Source: Bacillota bacterium
GTDB lineage: Bacteria > Bacillota > Clostridia > Lachnospirales > Lachnospiraceae
Assembly: GCA_023399455.1 (NCBI GenBank)
Contig: JAEWPN010000043.1
Location: 1-14,097 of the forward strand
DNA length: 14,097 nt
Direction of reading: 5' to 3'
Shown: piece after piece, positions 7,231 to 14,097 of the stretch
Layout of the letters: each line of letters starts with the position of its first letter
Position numbering within the stretch: the first letter of the stretch is position 1
Made by a program: the position numbers and the translations under genes
The notes under the pieces: generated by a model
Databases searched by the model: none
Seen by the model: only the letters and a program-made list of their open reading frames with translations
Told to the model about the DNA's origin: nothing

Positions 7231-7653
7231 TCAGACAAAGAATACGACCCCCAATCCCGCAGCAAGAAATGGCATAAAAGGCATTCGGCTTTTTCCTCTC
7301 ACCTTTTTAAACACGAGCAGAACGAGTCCGACAACTGCCGACAGAAAAAGTCCTGCCAAAACGACAAATACACATTCCACAAAACCGAGCAGTACACCTA
7401 ACACGAGGACTACAAAGCCGTCACCATATCCTATGCTTTCCTTTGTACAAAGGCTGAGCCCCAGCATCGCCGCCCCAGGAATCAAGGAATACAGGACTGA
7501 ATATAGTTCAGGCTTTTGTGCAATTGCCACGGCAATTAAGGATAAAATCCCAAAAGCCACGATGATAAAAATCGGTATTTCCTTCTTTCTTATGTCAAAA
7601 ATACAACATATTGCTATAAAAGCTGCCGCCATATACCCCATATCTATTTTCAT
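7231..7653 (-). CDS. tadV: A24 prepilin peptidase (TadV/CpaA type)
   Basis: A small membrane aspartyl protease that cleaves the leader peptides of Flp pilin and TadE/F-like pseudopilins. The 140-aa length fits the TadV/CpaA branch, which lacks the methylase domain of PilD. The two catalytic aspartates are visible: Asp20 in CIFDIRKKEIP and Asp78 in GYGDGF (the GxGD motif). Four to five hydrophobic segments span most of the chain. The ATG at 7653 directly abuts a TAA (7656-7654) that ends the candidate small ORF upstream. No convincing ribosome site precedes it, which suggests translation coupled to that ORF. Its neighbours encode at least three proteins with matching cleavage motifs. Confidence 0.9.
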   Translation of the reverse strand: MKIDMGYMAAAFIAICCIFDIRKKEIPIFIIVAFGILSLIAVAIAQKPELYSVLYSLIPGAAMLGLSLCTKESIGYGDGFVVLVLGVLLGFVECVFVVLAGLFLSAVVGLVLLVFKKVRGKSRMPFMPFLAAGLGVVFFV

Positions 7654-7772
7654 TTATATTAATAACCATGCCTTTCTCATAGCCTGCAAACTTTGGGCCA
7701 TATGTGCAAGCACATATTCGGCACAATATTTGCAAGCATAATAAATTATGCTGTGAAAAATTCATTTTTCAC
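7654..7772 (-). CDS. Candidate small gene (39 aa) with an apparent one-base frameshift
   Basis: A strong AAAGGAG sits 5 nt before a GTG at 7772. The reading frame starts M-K-N-E-F-F and then stops at TAA (7748-7746). The -1 frame is open from the same T5 run (7760-7756) to TAA at 7656-7654, directly abutting the prepilin peptidase ATG, and reads as protein-like sequence (CKYCAEY, then LAHMAQSLQAMRKAWLLI). One extra T in the run would join both parts into a 39-aa ORF. The product would be cysteine- and aromatic-rich and basic near the end; I recognise no family. It could be a sequencing error, a recent mutation, a recoding site, or chance. Confidence 0.4.
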
Positions 7773-7887
7773 ATTACTCTCCTTTTCCTTACCGTCGTCT
7801 GGCAATAACACACACGGGCGTATAAGGCCTTGTCAGGCGATGGTATTCTTATTTGATAATTATGAAACTTGTAACCTTCGTTAACTT

Positions 7888-8832
7888 TTATCCGCATTTG
7901 GAACATTTTCCCTTTCCCCCTGCTTCAGATAAATGAACGGTATAAATCGTCCGTTTTAATCCGGAACATTTCAGAGAGTTATGGTACCGGTTTCCCTGCA
8001 TGGTAATATACAGAACTGCTTGAATCCCACCTTTGCCGCATCTTTCGCATGCATAATATTTTTCTCCCTGCTCATTGCGTATGTTATCCTTTTCGAAGGC
8101 AGAAATCATATTTATGGAGGGACACAGATATGTACAGCTCCTCGACATGTGGTATACCACGCCGGTTTCAGCAATGAACACAATTGGGTCCTCTTCCTGT
8201 CCGCCTTGTCCGTTTTCTACATCATACCCGGTCCAGGCCCGTCCGTAATATCTATTTTCCATAGGAAAATCAGGGAATCCGATTATTCCGATAAGCGGCT
8301 TCACTTTATAGGAGGCAACTAAATCAATAATATCATTCTCCTTCATAATGGAAGAATTGACAAAGTGCAGCCCTGCTGTCCCTGAGGAAAGACAAGTATT
8401 ATCCAGATAGTCCGCTCCGAGCAAACTAATTACTCTGCCCCTCGCATACCCCTCCGATATAACGATCGAACTTATGTCATCGGAAAACGAGGACCCTTGC
8501 ACTTCCATATTCTTATAAACATATCCGCAAAAGGCCATTTGATTTCCGGTCTGATGTACGGCCCCCGCGATATTCCCATGGAGCCGGAGCATATCGAAGA
8601 CAACCAAGACATTTATCATGAAAAACAGAAAAAAGGGGACTGCAAGCGCCGCTTCCACCGTCATGCTGGCCTTGCAGCTTAAGGAGGGGAAGAACGATAT
8701 CCTTTTTTTGGATTTCTTTTTGAATAACAAGCGTATGTTATTTAGAATTGCAGATGAGAACCTTGCCCGGAGAATTGCTTGATTTTTGATATGATTATAG
8801 TTTTTTGCTTTATTTACCCAAAAAAAGGACAC
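7888..8832 (-). CDS. TadE-like pseudopilin with two C-terminal Cys/His motifs
   Basis: A 314-aa protein from the Tad operon. A long basic N-terminal stretch (1-55) precedes ASMTVEAA and one membrane helix (about 62-80). Ala55 with Glu60 at +5 fits prepilin-peptidase processing. After an extracytoplasmic region come two related motifs. Copy one is Tyr227-His228, Cys233, Leu236, then Cys262-x2-Cys265. Copy two is Tyr283-His284, Cys289, Leu292, then Cys310-x2-Cys313 near the end. Each looks like a small metal-binding YHxxxxCxxL...CxxC unit (inference). The GTG at 8832 has a strong AAGGAGG 9 nt upstream. It follows the DUF5702 gene by 40 nt. The likely role is a minor pilus-tip component; what the Cys/His tail does is unknown. 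Confidence 0.83.
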   Translation of the reverse strand: MSFFWVNKAKNYNHIKNQAILRARFSSAILNNIRLLFKKKSKKRISFFPSLSCKASMTVEAALAVPFFLFFMINVLVVFDMLRLHGNIAGAVHQTGNQMAFCGYVYKNMEVQGSSFSDDISSIVISEGYARGRVISLLGADYLDNTCLSSGTAGLHFVNSSIMKENDIIDLVASYKVKPLIGIIGFPDFPMENRYYGRAWTGYDVENGQGGQEEDPIVFIAETGVVYHMSRSCTYLCPSINMISAFEKDNIRNEQGEKYYACERCGKGGIQAVLYITMQGNRYHNSLKCSGLKRTIYTVHLSEAGGKGKCSKCG

Positions 8833-8872
8833 CGTTTTTCCCCTCCTTATCGCATAATTTGTTTACAGGCAA

Positions 8873-10336
8873 TCAATTATAGCCATATCTTTTTCTTATG
8901 TCGAAGTGATAGCCAAATCCGCTGGAAATCGAAATATCGGCCAGGAAGCTGTCAAAGCAAGCATCCATTCTAAAATAAATGTTACAGGGCGTCATGCGTA
9001 TGTCCATTTCCATAATGTCCATGGTACGCAACTTTTTCGTATCATCATTTTCCAAAGACAACATAATTCTTAAGTAATCTACATAAGTGGGTCCGTTTTC
9101 CCCTTTATTCTCATCTTGTATGGCTCCGCTGAAATTCACCACACTGTCAATATCTGTTTTCCAATCCGCGCTTGTCTTTAGTATTGGTACCTTACCACCA
9201 TTTAAAAGGCACCTCACGTCATATAGGCTCTCTATATATGCCCATGCAAATAAAATGGAATATTTAACCGGTTCGGTCAGCGCAGGAACCTGCAAGACTG
9301 CCGTCAGACTAAGAGCCAGAGTTCTGGCCTGTGTACACTTTTCAGAATCCGACAAAATATAAATTACATTGGAGACCTCCCGCCAAGTCAAAAGCCGCTT
9401 TGCTATACTTTCCAAATTCTCCTTATCAGATGCTTTTCCTTCAAGAATATATTCAATCTGATATTTCAACAGAGATTTATCCAATTCCTCTCCATACCTG
9501 CTGCATTTTTCAATTAAATACTCATCGAATAAAAGATTATTGACCACTCCGCCTACGCTTGGATCTTCCGGCGAAGGCCCCGTCCCTTTATATATGGCCC
9601 TATGGGATATGTAGTCCTTTGTATGAATGGCTGTGCTCGATAGCAAAGTGGTATCCTTCAATACCAGCGAGAGGATACCGCCTGCTCTAAATGAATTTAC
9701 TTTATCCGCAGGATTATTAAGTGGTATTTCTACTTCCTCATCATTTTCATTTATTTCCTTAGGAAGCTCTATAGCATCTATCTGCTCCTGAATATTGTTC
9801 CTCTCCCCTTCTATATTTCTCGTATCCAATCCGAGCCCTTCTAATAAAGAGATATCTTCCGATATACAGCCAACCACTTCTGAAAGCATTCCTTCCGCTG
9901 TACTTTCTTTCATGTAGGCTAGGGCTTGCCCTTTCATCACATCACCGTTATTGTCCGAGGCGATGGCATATTCCGAAAGAACAGCCTTGTCCACAGACAG
10001 CAACAGCCAGTCCCGCACATTGGCAGGTCCTTGTTCCCCGGCAGTAAAATTTTTCTGCATATAATTTCTGAGGTGCTGTGCGGACTTTTCCACAGAAGGG
10101 GATGCGGTTCCATATGAGCTATCCACAAAGAGCAAATCATATTGCTCCAAAAGTTCTCTGTGAAATTCCGCCAACACACTATTCATCCCTATATCCGCTA
10201 CACATTCGCTTTCCATCCGGATCGTATTGATTCTTGCTCCTTCAGCTAATGTCAGTATGAGGGAGAGGAGAAGTATAAGGGAGAGCGAAAGATATACTGT
10301 AAGATAACCGCTTTTCGCGGGTTGGCCGTATTTCAT
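8873..10336 (-). CDS. DUF5702-like, TadG-like pilus locus protein
   Basis: A 487-aa protein anchored by one N-terminal helix (about 11-31); the rest should be outside the membrane. I recognise the DUF5702 pattern of clostridial Tad loci: a SGYLTVYLSLSL start, the helix, AEGARINTIRMESE, then an early region with EYDLLFVDSSYG-like sequence (about 64-76). The N-terminus has the same G-x-x-T-V-x arrangement as the neighbouring pseudopilins, but Tyr15 stands where Glu +5 is expected. A low-complexity acidic stretch falls near 195-206. Its ATG overlaps the Flp pilin stop codon in an ATGA junction and has only a weak ribosome site, so it is probably translationally coupled. A TadG-like role in pilus assembly is inferred from position. 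Confidence 0.8.
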   Translation of the reverse strand: MKYGQPAKSGYLTVYLSLSLILLLSLILTLAEGARINTIRMESECVADIGMNSVLAEFHRELLEQYDLLFVDSSYGTASPSVEKSAQHLRNYMQKNFTAGEQGPANVRDWLLLSVDKAVLSEYAIASDNNGDVMKGQALAYMKESTAEGMLSEVVGCISEDISLLEGLGLDTRNIEGERNNIQEQIDAIELPKEINENDEEVEIPLNNPADKVNSFRAGGILSLVLKDTTLLSSTAIHTKDYISHRAIYKGTGPSPEDPSVGGVVNNLLFDEYLIEKCSRYGEELDKSLLKYQIEYILEGKASDKENLESIAKRLLTWREVSNVIYILSDSEKCTQARTLALSLTAVLQVPALTEPVKYSILFAWAYIESLYDVRCLLNGGKVPILKTSADWKTDIDSVVNFSGAIQDENKGENGPTYVDYLRIMLSLENDDTKKLRTMDIMEMDIRMTPCNIYFRMDACFDSFLADISISSGFGYHFDIRKRYGYN

Positions 10337-10518
10337 GAGATAATTGTATTACTGTCTTCACTAATCTTATTAAAGACATTCAACACCAGGGCTTGAAGCT
10401 GCTTTTTAAAAATGATCACAAGACCAATTAAAACCACTAAAATCAATATAATTTCTACCGTTCCCAGTCCATCTTCCTCCCAAATAAAATTTTTAAAGTT
10501 CTTTAATTTTCTTTCCAT
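10333..10518 (-). CDS. flp: Flp1-like major pilin (prepilin)
   Basis: A 61-aa prepilin, the expected main subunit of the Tad/Flp pilus. A short basic leader ends in EEDG (14-17), followed by LGTVEIILILVVLIGLVIIF. Cleavage after Gly17 puts Glu22 at +5, the classic prepilin site, and leaves a 44-aa mature pilin that is mostly one hydrophobic helix with a polar tail. ATG at 10518 has AAAGGGAG about 6 nt upstream. The 84-nt AT-rich gap before it holds several TATAAT-like stretches but no promoter I could fix with confidence. Its stop overlaps the next start (ATGA). It resembles the Flp1-like family of Firmicutes rather than proteobacterial Flp. Confidence 0.92.
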   Translation of the reverse strand: MERKLKNFKNFIWEEDGLGTVEIILILVVLIGLVIIFKKQLQALVLNVFNKISEDSNTIIS

Positions 10519-10602
10519 ATTCTTCTCCCTTTCATATTTTATAATTTTTAATATCTGCTTATATATATTTTGTTCTTATTCACGTCTTTGTCGATTTAAC
10601 AA

Positions 10603-12072
10603 TTAAATGGAAAAAGAAAAGTAAGCGGGCACAATAATGAGTACCATTACAATACCAAGCATAAGCATCATCGGAAACAATAGCTTTGTTCCTGCCTCCT
10701 CTCCTATCTTTTTAGCCGTATTCTTTCTCTCTTCAAAAGCATTTGCCGCTTCCTGACGCAAAGCCGTTAATATTCCATTGCTGCCTTTTCTTAGATTTTG
10801 TATCAAAATATTGCTAAGCTTTGTATACTGCGGCAGGCGGCATCGCTTACCAAAATTCTCATATGCCGATGTTTCTGAGATTCCATTATCCAATTCATAG
10901 CAGGTTATAAGCATTTCCTCGTATATATAACGAAAAATACTTTCCTTCCTATAGTCATATGCGATTTTGCAAAAGGCGTTGCGTATTGTCATCCCGGCCC
11001 CCATATAAAGGGTAAGCTTACTTATAACGCCCGGATAGTCCAGCAGCATTTGACGGTTTCTTTGTTCTGCTTTTTCTTTCAAATCCCTGTCCTGAAGGAA
11101 ATAAATGCACACGGCTCCTAAGCACACAAGAAGGAATAAATAGCCGCTGCCGTCATTCTTTATTTCCGTCCATTGCAGTTTTATATTTCCCACCGTATCG
11201 GGCAATTGCATTTGCTGTTCTTTGCCATACAGCTCCTCCTGTTCTTTTAATGCTTCATAGATCTTTTTTGTTATTGTCTCTTCCTTGGAGTAAGACGGAG
11301 GCAGTATCCGGACAGCAAAGACGTGTTCCTCTCTGTAATCTTCATAGGTGAGTGCGGCCGTAAGATTTACCATTTCTCCGTTCTTCTCCACTTGTTCATT
11401 GACAACAATACCGTCCGTATATACCAACTCGTAGTTGTCGCTTTCCCAGGAAATCTGAAAAGGATACCCGTCTATTTTCCGCACCAGATTGAGCTTACTC
11501 CTTATCTCCTCCTGAGAAGAGTTGCTGCCCAGCATGATGCCCGGAAGAAGCTTTGAGACTTCTTCTGCAAGTGTCTGCAGCTCTTCCCTTTCATACTTGC
11601 GTTCATGAATAGTCAAACGGAATTCCTGACTGCTTTCCTCCTCTCCCTCCGCGATTTTTGCCTGTAAATCAGCCTCAATACTTCCTTCCCCGTAAGTATT
11701 CCTCTGTATATACCTCCCGTCCGTCAATATTCCTTCGTTTTGGCTGTTTAAACTTAAGATTACTGCAGACACATCCCCAATAAAAATTAAAAGAAGTACA
11801 AGACTGATTTTGCGGACATAATATCTATCCACAAGACTGTTATAGGAATCGCTCTTTTTCTTTCCCATCGCCTCTTTTGGATGCAGCATTTCCAAATGAC
11901 TTTTTGTTTTATTAGGGAAAAAAGGCTTTTTACCATAACATTTCTTATATATGTACATTCCCATTTCTTCAAAAGGAGTTCTCTTATGTCGAGCTTCCTT
12001 TTCTCTATATCTTGTAGAAATGAAGAATAAGGCAATATAAAGAATCAATACTGCTGCGTAAACGACCAACAT
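10603..12072 (-). CDS. TadC-like platform protein with a large extracytoplasmic insert
   Basis: The C-terminal part (about 341-489) is a type II secretion F (GspF/TadC) domain: LLDYPGVISKLTLYMGAG (343-360), a CYELDNGISE region, the RKGSNGILTALRQEA segment (428-442) and two final helices. Predicted helices lie at about 4-20, 88-108, 309-326 and 463-486. Between the second and third is a roughly 200-residue polar region (109-308) that should face outside. Within it, residues about 200-258 have an Ig-like pattern (ISWESDN, DGIV, VNLTAALTY, FAVRIL). At 489 aa it is well above the roughly 300 aa of usual TadC. The ATG at 12072 has AGGGAG upstream. With the TadB-like protein it should form the inner-membrane platform turned by the ATPase. 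Confidence 0.87.
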   Translation of the reverse strand: MLVVYAAVLILYIALFFISTRYREKEARHKRTPFEEMGMYIYKKCYGKKPFFPNKTKSHLEMLHPKEAMGKKKSDSYNSLVDRYYVRKISLVLLLIFIGDVSAVILSLNSQNEGILTDGRYIQRNTYGEGSIEADLQAKIAEGEEESSQEFRLTIHERKYEREELQTLAEEVSKLLPGIMLGSNSSQEEIRSKLNLVRKIDGYPFQISWESDNYELVYTDGIVVNEQVEKNGEMVNLTAALTYEDYREEHVFAVRILPPSYSKEETITKKIYEALKEQEELYGKEQQMQLPDTVGNIKLQWTEIKNDGSGYLFLLVCLGAVCIYFLQDRDLKEKAEQRNRQMLLDYPGVISKLTLYMGAGMTIRNAFCKIAYDYRKESIFRYIYEEMLITCYELDNGISETSAYENFGKRCRLPQYTKLSNILIQNLRKGSNGILTALRQEAANAFEERKNTAKKIGEEAGTKLLFPMMLMLGIVMVLIIVPAYFSFSI

Positions 12073-12120
12073 TTTTATTATTCTCCCTTCAAAGCTGAAA
12101 ACTTTTTCTAGTTATCTATT

Positions 12121-12882
12121 TTATATTTCGATATTGACGATTTTTCTCGAAATTATCACTGCAGCTATATATGCAGCAAGGCAGGCGGTCATTATAATTA
12201 TTCCCGGCAGATTATGATACAGTATGTCAAAAAAGCCCTTGGAAGTAATTTGTATGTATAAAACTATTCCAAACGGAATGACATTCATAATTTTTTGCTC
12301 CATCTGTCTTGCCGCTAGCAGCACTTGAATTTCCTTTTCAGTTTCCACCTTTTCATCTATTACCGAAGCGCTCCTCTCTATAATTTCCGTCATATTTCCT
12401 CCGCTTCTCTTTGCTACAGCAAAAACCTGAGCAAATTCCAGCACATCCTCCGTCTGACTCCTTTTTGCGAAATCATATAAGAGCTTTTCTAAAATCACGT
12501 TATTTCCAAGACCAGCGCCGATGATGTATAGTTCTCTGCAAATAAGACTATTTTTGCCGTATAATAAGACCATATCTGCATATGCCTGTTTAAAGGAATT
12601 CTCCACCGAATAGCCAGCCTTTTGGTTTGCCGATACAGACAATATCGCATCCTTAAACTGTATTTGTATTTCCCTCCTTTTCTTCAAAGCTATGGCTTTT
12701 TTCTTTTCCTTCATATATAGGAAGAGTAATGGGGAAAGGAAGATTGCCGCCCAAAGAGAGCGATAGAAAAAGAGGGCCAGCACCAGAACGAGAACAGTTC
12801 CTTCCACAATACCTTTTAAATTATCAAAACCGATTTCTTTTTTATTTGAGAGATATGCCTGCCATTTTAAGCTTTTTATCAT
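12121..12882 (-). CDS. tadB: TadB-like pilus assembly platform protein
   Basis: A 253-aa GspF-family membrane protein. Two helices near the N-terminus (about 28-40 and 44-58) are followed by a cytoplasmic F domain with KDAILSVSANQKAGYSVENS (78-97), LLYDFAKRSQTEDV and the conserved FAVAKRSGGNMTEII (154-168). Two helices (about 197-213 and 226-245) close the protein. GxxxE/N-type positions and the RSGGN motif are typical for TadB. The ATG at 12882 has a strong AAAGGAGG 10 nt upstream, inside the end of the ATPase gene, so the two genes overlap by 41 bp. It should pair with the TadC-like protein and contact the CpaF ATPase. Confidence 0.9.
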   Translation of the reverse strand: MIKSLKWQAYLSNKKEIGFDNLKGIVEGTVLVLVLALFFYRSLWAAIFLSPLLFLYMKEKKKAIALKKRREIQIQFKDAILSVSANQKAGYSVENSFKQAYADMVLLYGKNSLICRELYIIGAGLGNNVILEKLLYDFAKRSQTEDVLEFAQVFAVAKRSGGNMTEIIERSASVIDEKVETEKEIQVLLAARQMEQKIMNVIPFGIVLYIQITSKGFFDILYHNLPGIIIMTACLAAYIAAVIISRKIVNIEI

Positions 12883-14068
12883 GAGTCAGCTCCTCCTTTC
12901 TTTTCAGCCTTCCTATTATTCTTCCATCCTTCTCCTCTCCTTCCTCCTCGAAGGAATATAATACCGACAAGCGAATTTCATCGTTTTCATATCCAATTGC
13001 TTCGACAATTTCCAATACTCTTCTACTCTTATCTCTAAGCCGGCCCAAATGAACGATGATATCTATACCTGAGGCAATTTGCTGCCTAATTGCCGAAACC
13101 GGCAGATCCATTCCCATCAGAACCATGGTCTCCAGCCTGTTCAGCATATCTGCCGAACTGTTAGCATGTCCTGTAGACATGGAACCGTCATGTCCTGTGT
13201 TAAGGCACTGCATCATGTCAATTGCTTCCCCTCCCCGTACTTCACCTACAATAATTCTGTCCGGCCTCATGCGAAGACTCGTCTTAATCAAATCTCTTAT
13301 GGTAATCTCCTTACAGCCCTCTACATTTGCATTTCTGGTTTCCATTTTCACTATGTTTGGAATGTTTTTAATCTGAAGCTCTGCGTTGTCCTCTATGGTA
13401 ATGATTCTTTCCTCCTGCGGAATATAATAGGAAAGTGCGTTTAAGAACGTTGTTTTTCCTGAGCCGGTTCCCCCGCTGATAAAGATATTGTATTTCGCCT
13501 CAACCAGCTTGGCCAGAAATCCGGCAGCTTCTTCCGTCAATGTGCCAAAGGCAAGTAAGTCCTTCATCATAATCGGATTGTCGGGAAATTTTCTTATGGT
13601 TACGATGGGACCGTTTAAAGCTACAGGACTTAGAACCACATTGACACGGGAGCCGTTTTGCAGCCTGGCATCTACGATCGGAGACGCTTCATTTACCGTC
13701 CGGTTACAACCTGCTACCATCTGCTGAATGATGTCCTCCAGTTTCCCGGCGGACTCGAACTTCATCTCATAACGGCATACCCTTCCCCTTCTCTCAATAA
13801 ATATATCCTCCGGTCCATTAATCATTATTTCTGTGACACTTGTGTCATCAACAAGTTCCTGTAAAATATCCAGCTTCCTTATAGAATAAAAAAGTTCCTG
13901 CCTAAGATGCCTTCTCTCCTCCAATTCAATTGGCCGCTGCTTGCTTTCCCCTATTACCAGTTCATCGATCATATCCTTGATTTCTTCATCCGGTAATTCT
14001 CTCGAAAAATCGATTCTTTCTAAAATCATCGCTTTCAGCTTATTTTTTGTTTCATCCTGTCTGCTCAT
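12842..14068 (-). CDS. tadA: CpaF/TadA family secretion ATPase
   Basis: The hexameric cytoplasmic motor that powers Flp pilus assembly. At 408 aa it is a normal CpaF length. Walker A is GGTGSGKTT (199-207). The Asp-box-like ITIEDNAELQI is at 223-233, Walker B RIIVGEVRG at 271-279 and the His-box TGHDGSMSTGHANS at 291-304. The N-terminal domain (about 1-160) shows the usual VTEIMINGPEDIFIE segment (78-92). ATG at 14068 has GAGGAAG about 7 nt upstream, and an in-frame TGA lies before it near the window edge. It is the first complete gene of the pilus operon seen here and overlaps the TadB-like gene by 41 bp. Confidence 0.96.
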   Translation of the reverse strand: MSRQDETKNKLKAMILERIDFSRELPDEEIKDMIDELVIGESKQRPIELEERRHLRQELFYSIRKLDILQELVDDTSVTEIMINGPEDIFIERRGRVCRYEMKFESAGKLEDIIQQMVAGCNRTVNEASPIVDARLQNGSRVNVVLSPVALNGPIVTIRKFPDNPIMMKDLLAFGTLTEEAAGFLAKLVEAKYNIFISGGTGSGKTTFLNALSYYIPQEERIITIEDNAELQIKNIPNIVKMETRNANVEGCKEITIRDLIKTSLRMRPDRIIVGEVRGGEAIDMMQCLNTGHDGSMSTGHANSSADMLNRLETMVLMGMDLPVSAIRQQIASGIDIIVHLGRLRDKSRRVLEIVEAIGYENDEIRLSVLYSFEEEGEEKDGRIIGRLKRKEELTHDKKLKMAGISLK

Positions 14069-14097
14069 AGATATCTTCCTCGACGATTTTTTTCACG
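14052..14097 (-). CDS. Possible tail of an upstream pilus-operon gene (partial)
   Basis: At the right edge one minus-strand frame is open and reads KKIVEEDIYEQTG before a TGA at 14054-14052, which would overlap the ATPase start by 17 bp. Another frame gives REKNRRGRYL ending in an ATGA overlap. The first looks more like a protein end, but 15 codons cannot decide. In related loci a CpaE-like ATPase or CpaB-like protein often precedes cpaF, so a gene ending here is expected. Confidence 0.35.
   Translation of the reverse strand, partial: VKKIVEEDIYEQTG

Noticed and set aside
6795..7265. TTG at 7265 as the start of the second TadE-like gene
   Set aside because: It has no ribosome site and would overlap the peptidase gene by 35 bp; downstream starts fit the pseudopilin pattern better.
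7693..7884. 63-aa plus-strand open frame in the gap before the prepilin peptidase
   Set aside because: There is no ribosome site, it lies antisense to the candidate small ORF, and its composition is typical of a chance frame.
7773..7887. c-di-GMP riboswitch upstream of the peptidase part of the pilus operon
   Set aside because: The conserved GEMM-type core sequences were not found; only short weak stems are present.
9937..10179. 80-aa minus-strand frame inside the DUF5702 gene
   Set aside because: It is nested out of frame in a gene with good family support; its Cys/Trp-rich composition is not protein-like for this locus.
1..14097. CRISPR array, insertion sequence or prophage
   Set aside because: No regularly spaced repeats, transposase or integrase motifs, or phage genes were seen on either strand.

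Overview
The window looks like chromosomal DNA from a low-GC anaerobic Firmicute, most likely a Lachnospiraceae-type Clostridium relative. The grounds are AT-rich intergenic DNA, strong AGGAGG-type ribosome sites, GTG starts, a tRNA without encoded CCA, a two-subunit oxygen-labile class I fumarase, and the clostridial form of a Tad/Flp pilus locus (Flp1-like pilin, DUF5702 protein, FHA/DUF6382 protein, no secretin seen). The assignment is inference from gene content. Every complete gene is on the minus strand; only a short gene tail at the left edge reads plus.

Left edge to 403: the tail of a plus-strand gene with its terminator, then a minus-strand tRNA-Ser(GCT) with a consensus sigma-A promoter, an 86-nt leader and a 17-bp terminator hairpin. 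The 45-403 gap is fully accounted for by these RNA and control elements.

404-5235, read right to left: rhomboid protease, flavodoxin/SCP2 fusion protein, HinT-like HIT protein, fumarase alpha, fumarase beta, and a PlsC-type acyltransferase. Spacings are short except for 138 nt between the fumarase subunits, which holds a roughly 90-bp palindromic element. These are housekeeping functions (C4-dicarboxylate metabolism, phospholipid synthesis, nucleotide hydrolysis, redox, membrane proteolysis), possibly co-transcribed.

5236-5404: intergenic, with a symmetric 10-bp hairpin that separates the two gene groups.

5405-14097, right to left: a Tad/Flp pilus operon. In order: tail of an upstream gene, CpaF/TadA ATPase, TadB-like and TadC-like platform proteins (the latter with a large extracytoplasmic insert), Flp1-like pilin, DUF5702 TadG-like protein, a TadE-like pseudopilin carrying two C-terminal Cys/His motifs, a candidate 39-aa gene interrupted by a one-base frameshift, an A24 prepilin peptidase, a second TadE-like protein, and a membrane FHA/DUF6382 protein. 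The inferred logic is that the ATPase and platform proteins drive assembly, the peptidase cleaves pilin and pseudopilins at G/A^xxxxE sites, the TadE/TadG-like proteins form or prime the tip, and the FHA protein links the machine to phosphothreonine signalling. The least ordinary items are the Cys/His-tailed TadE protein, the frame-broken small ORF with its unexplained leader, the TadC-like ectodomain and the inter-fumarase repeat.
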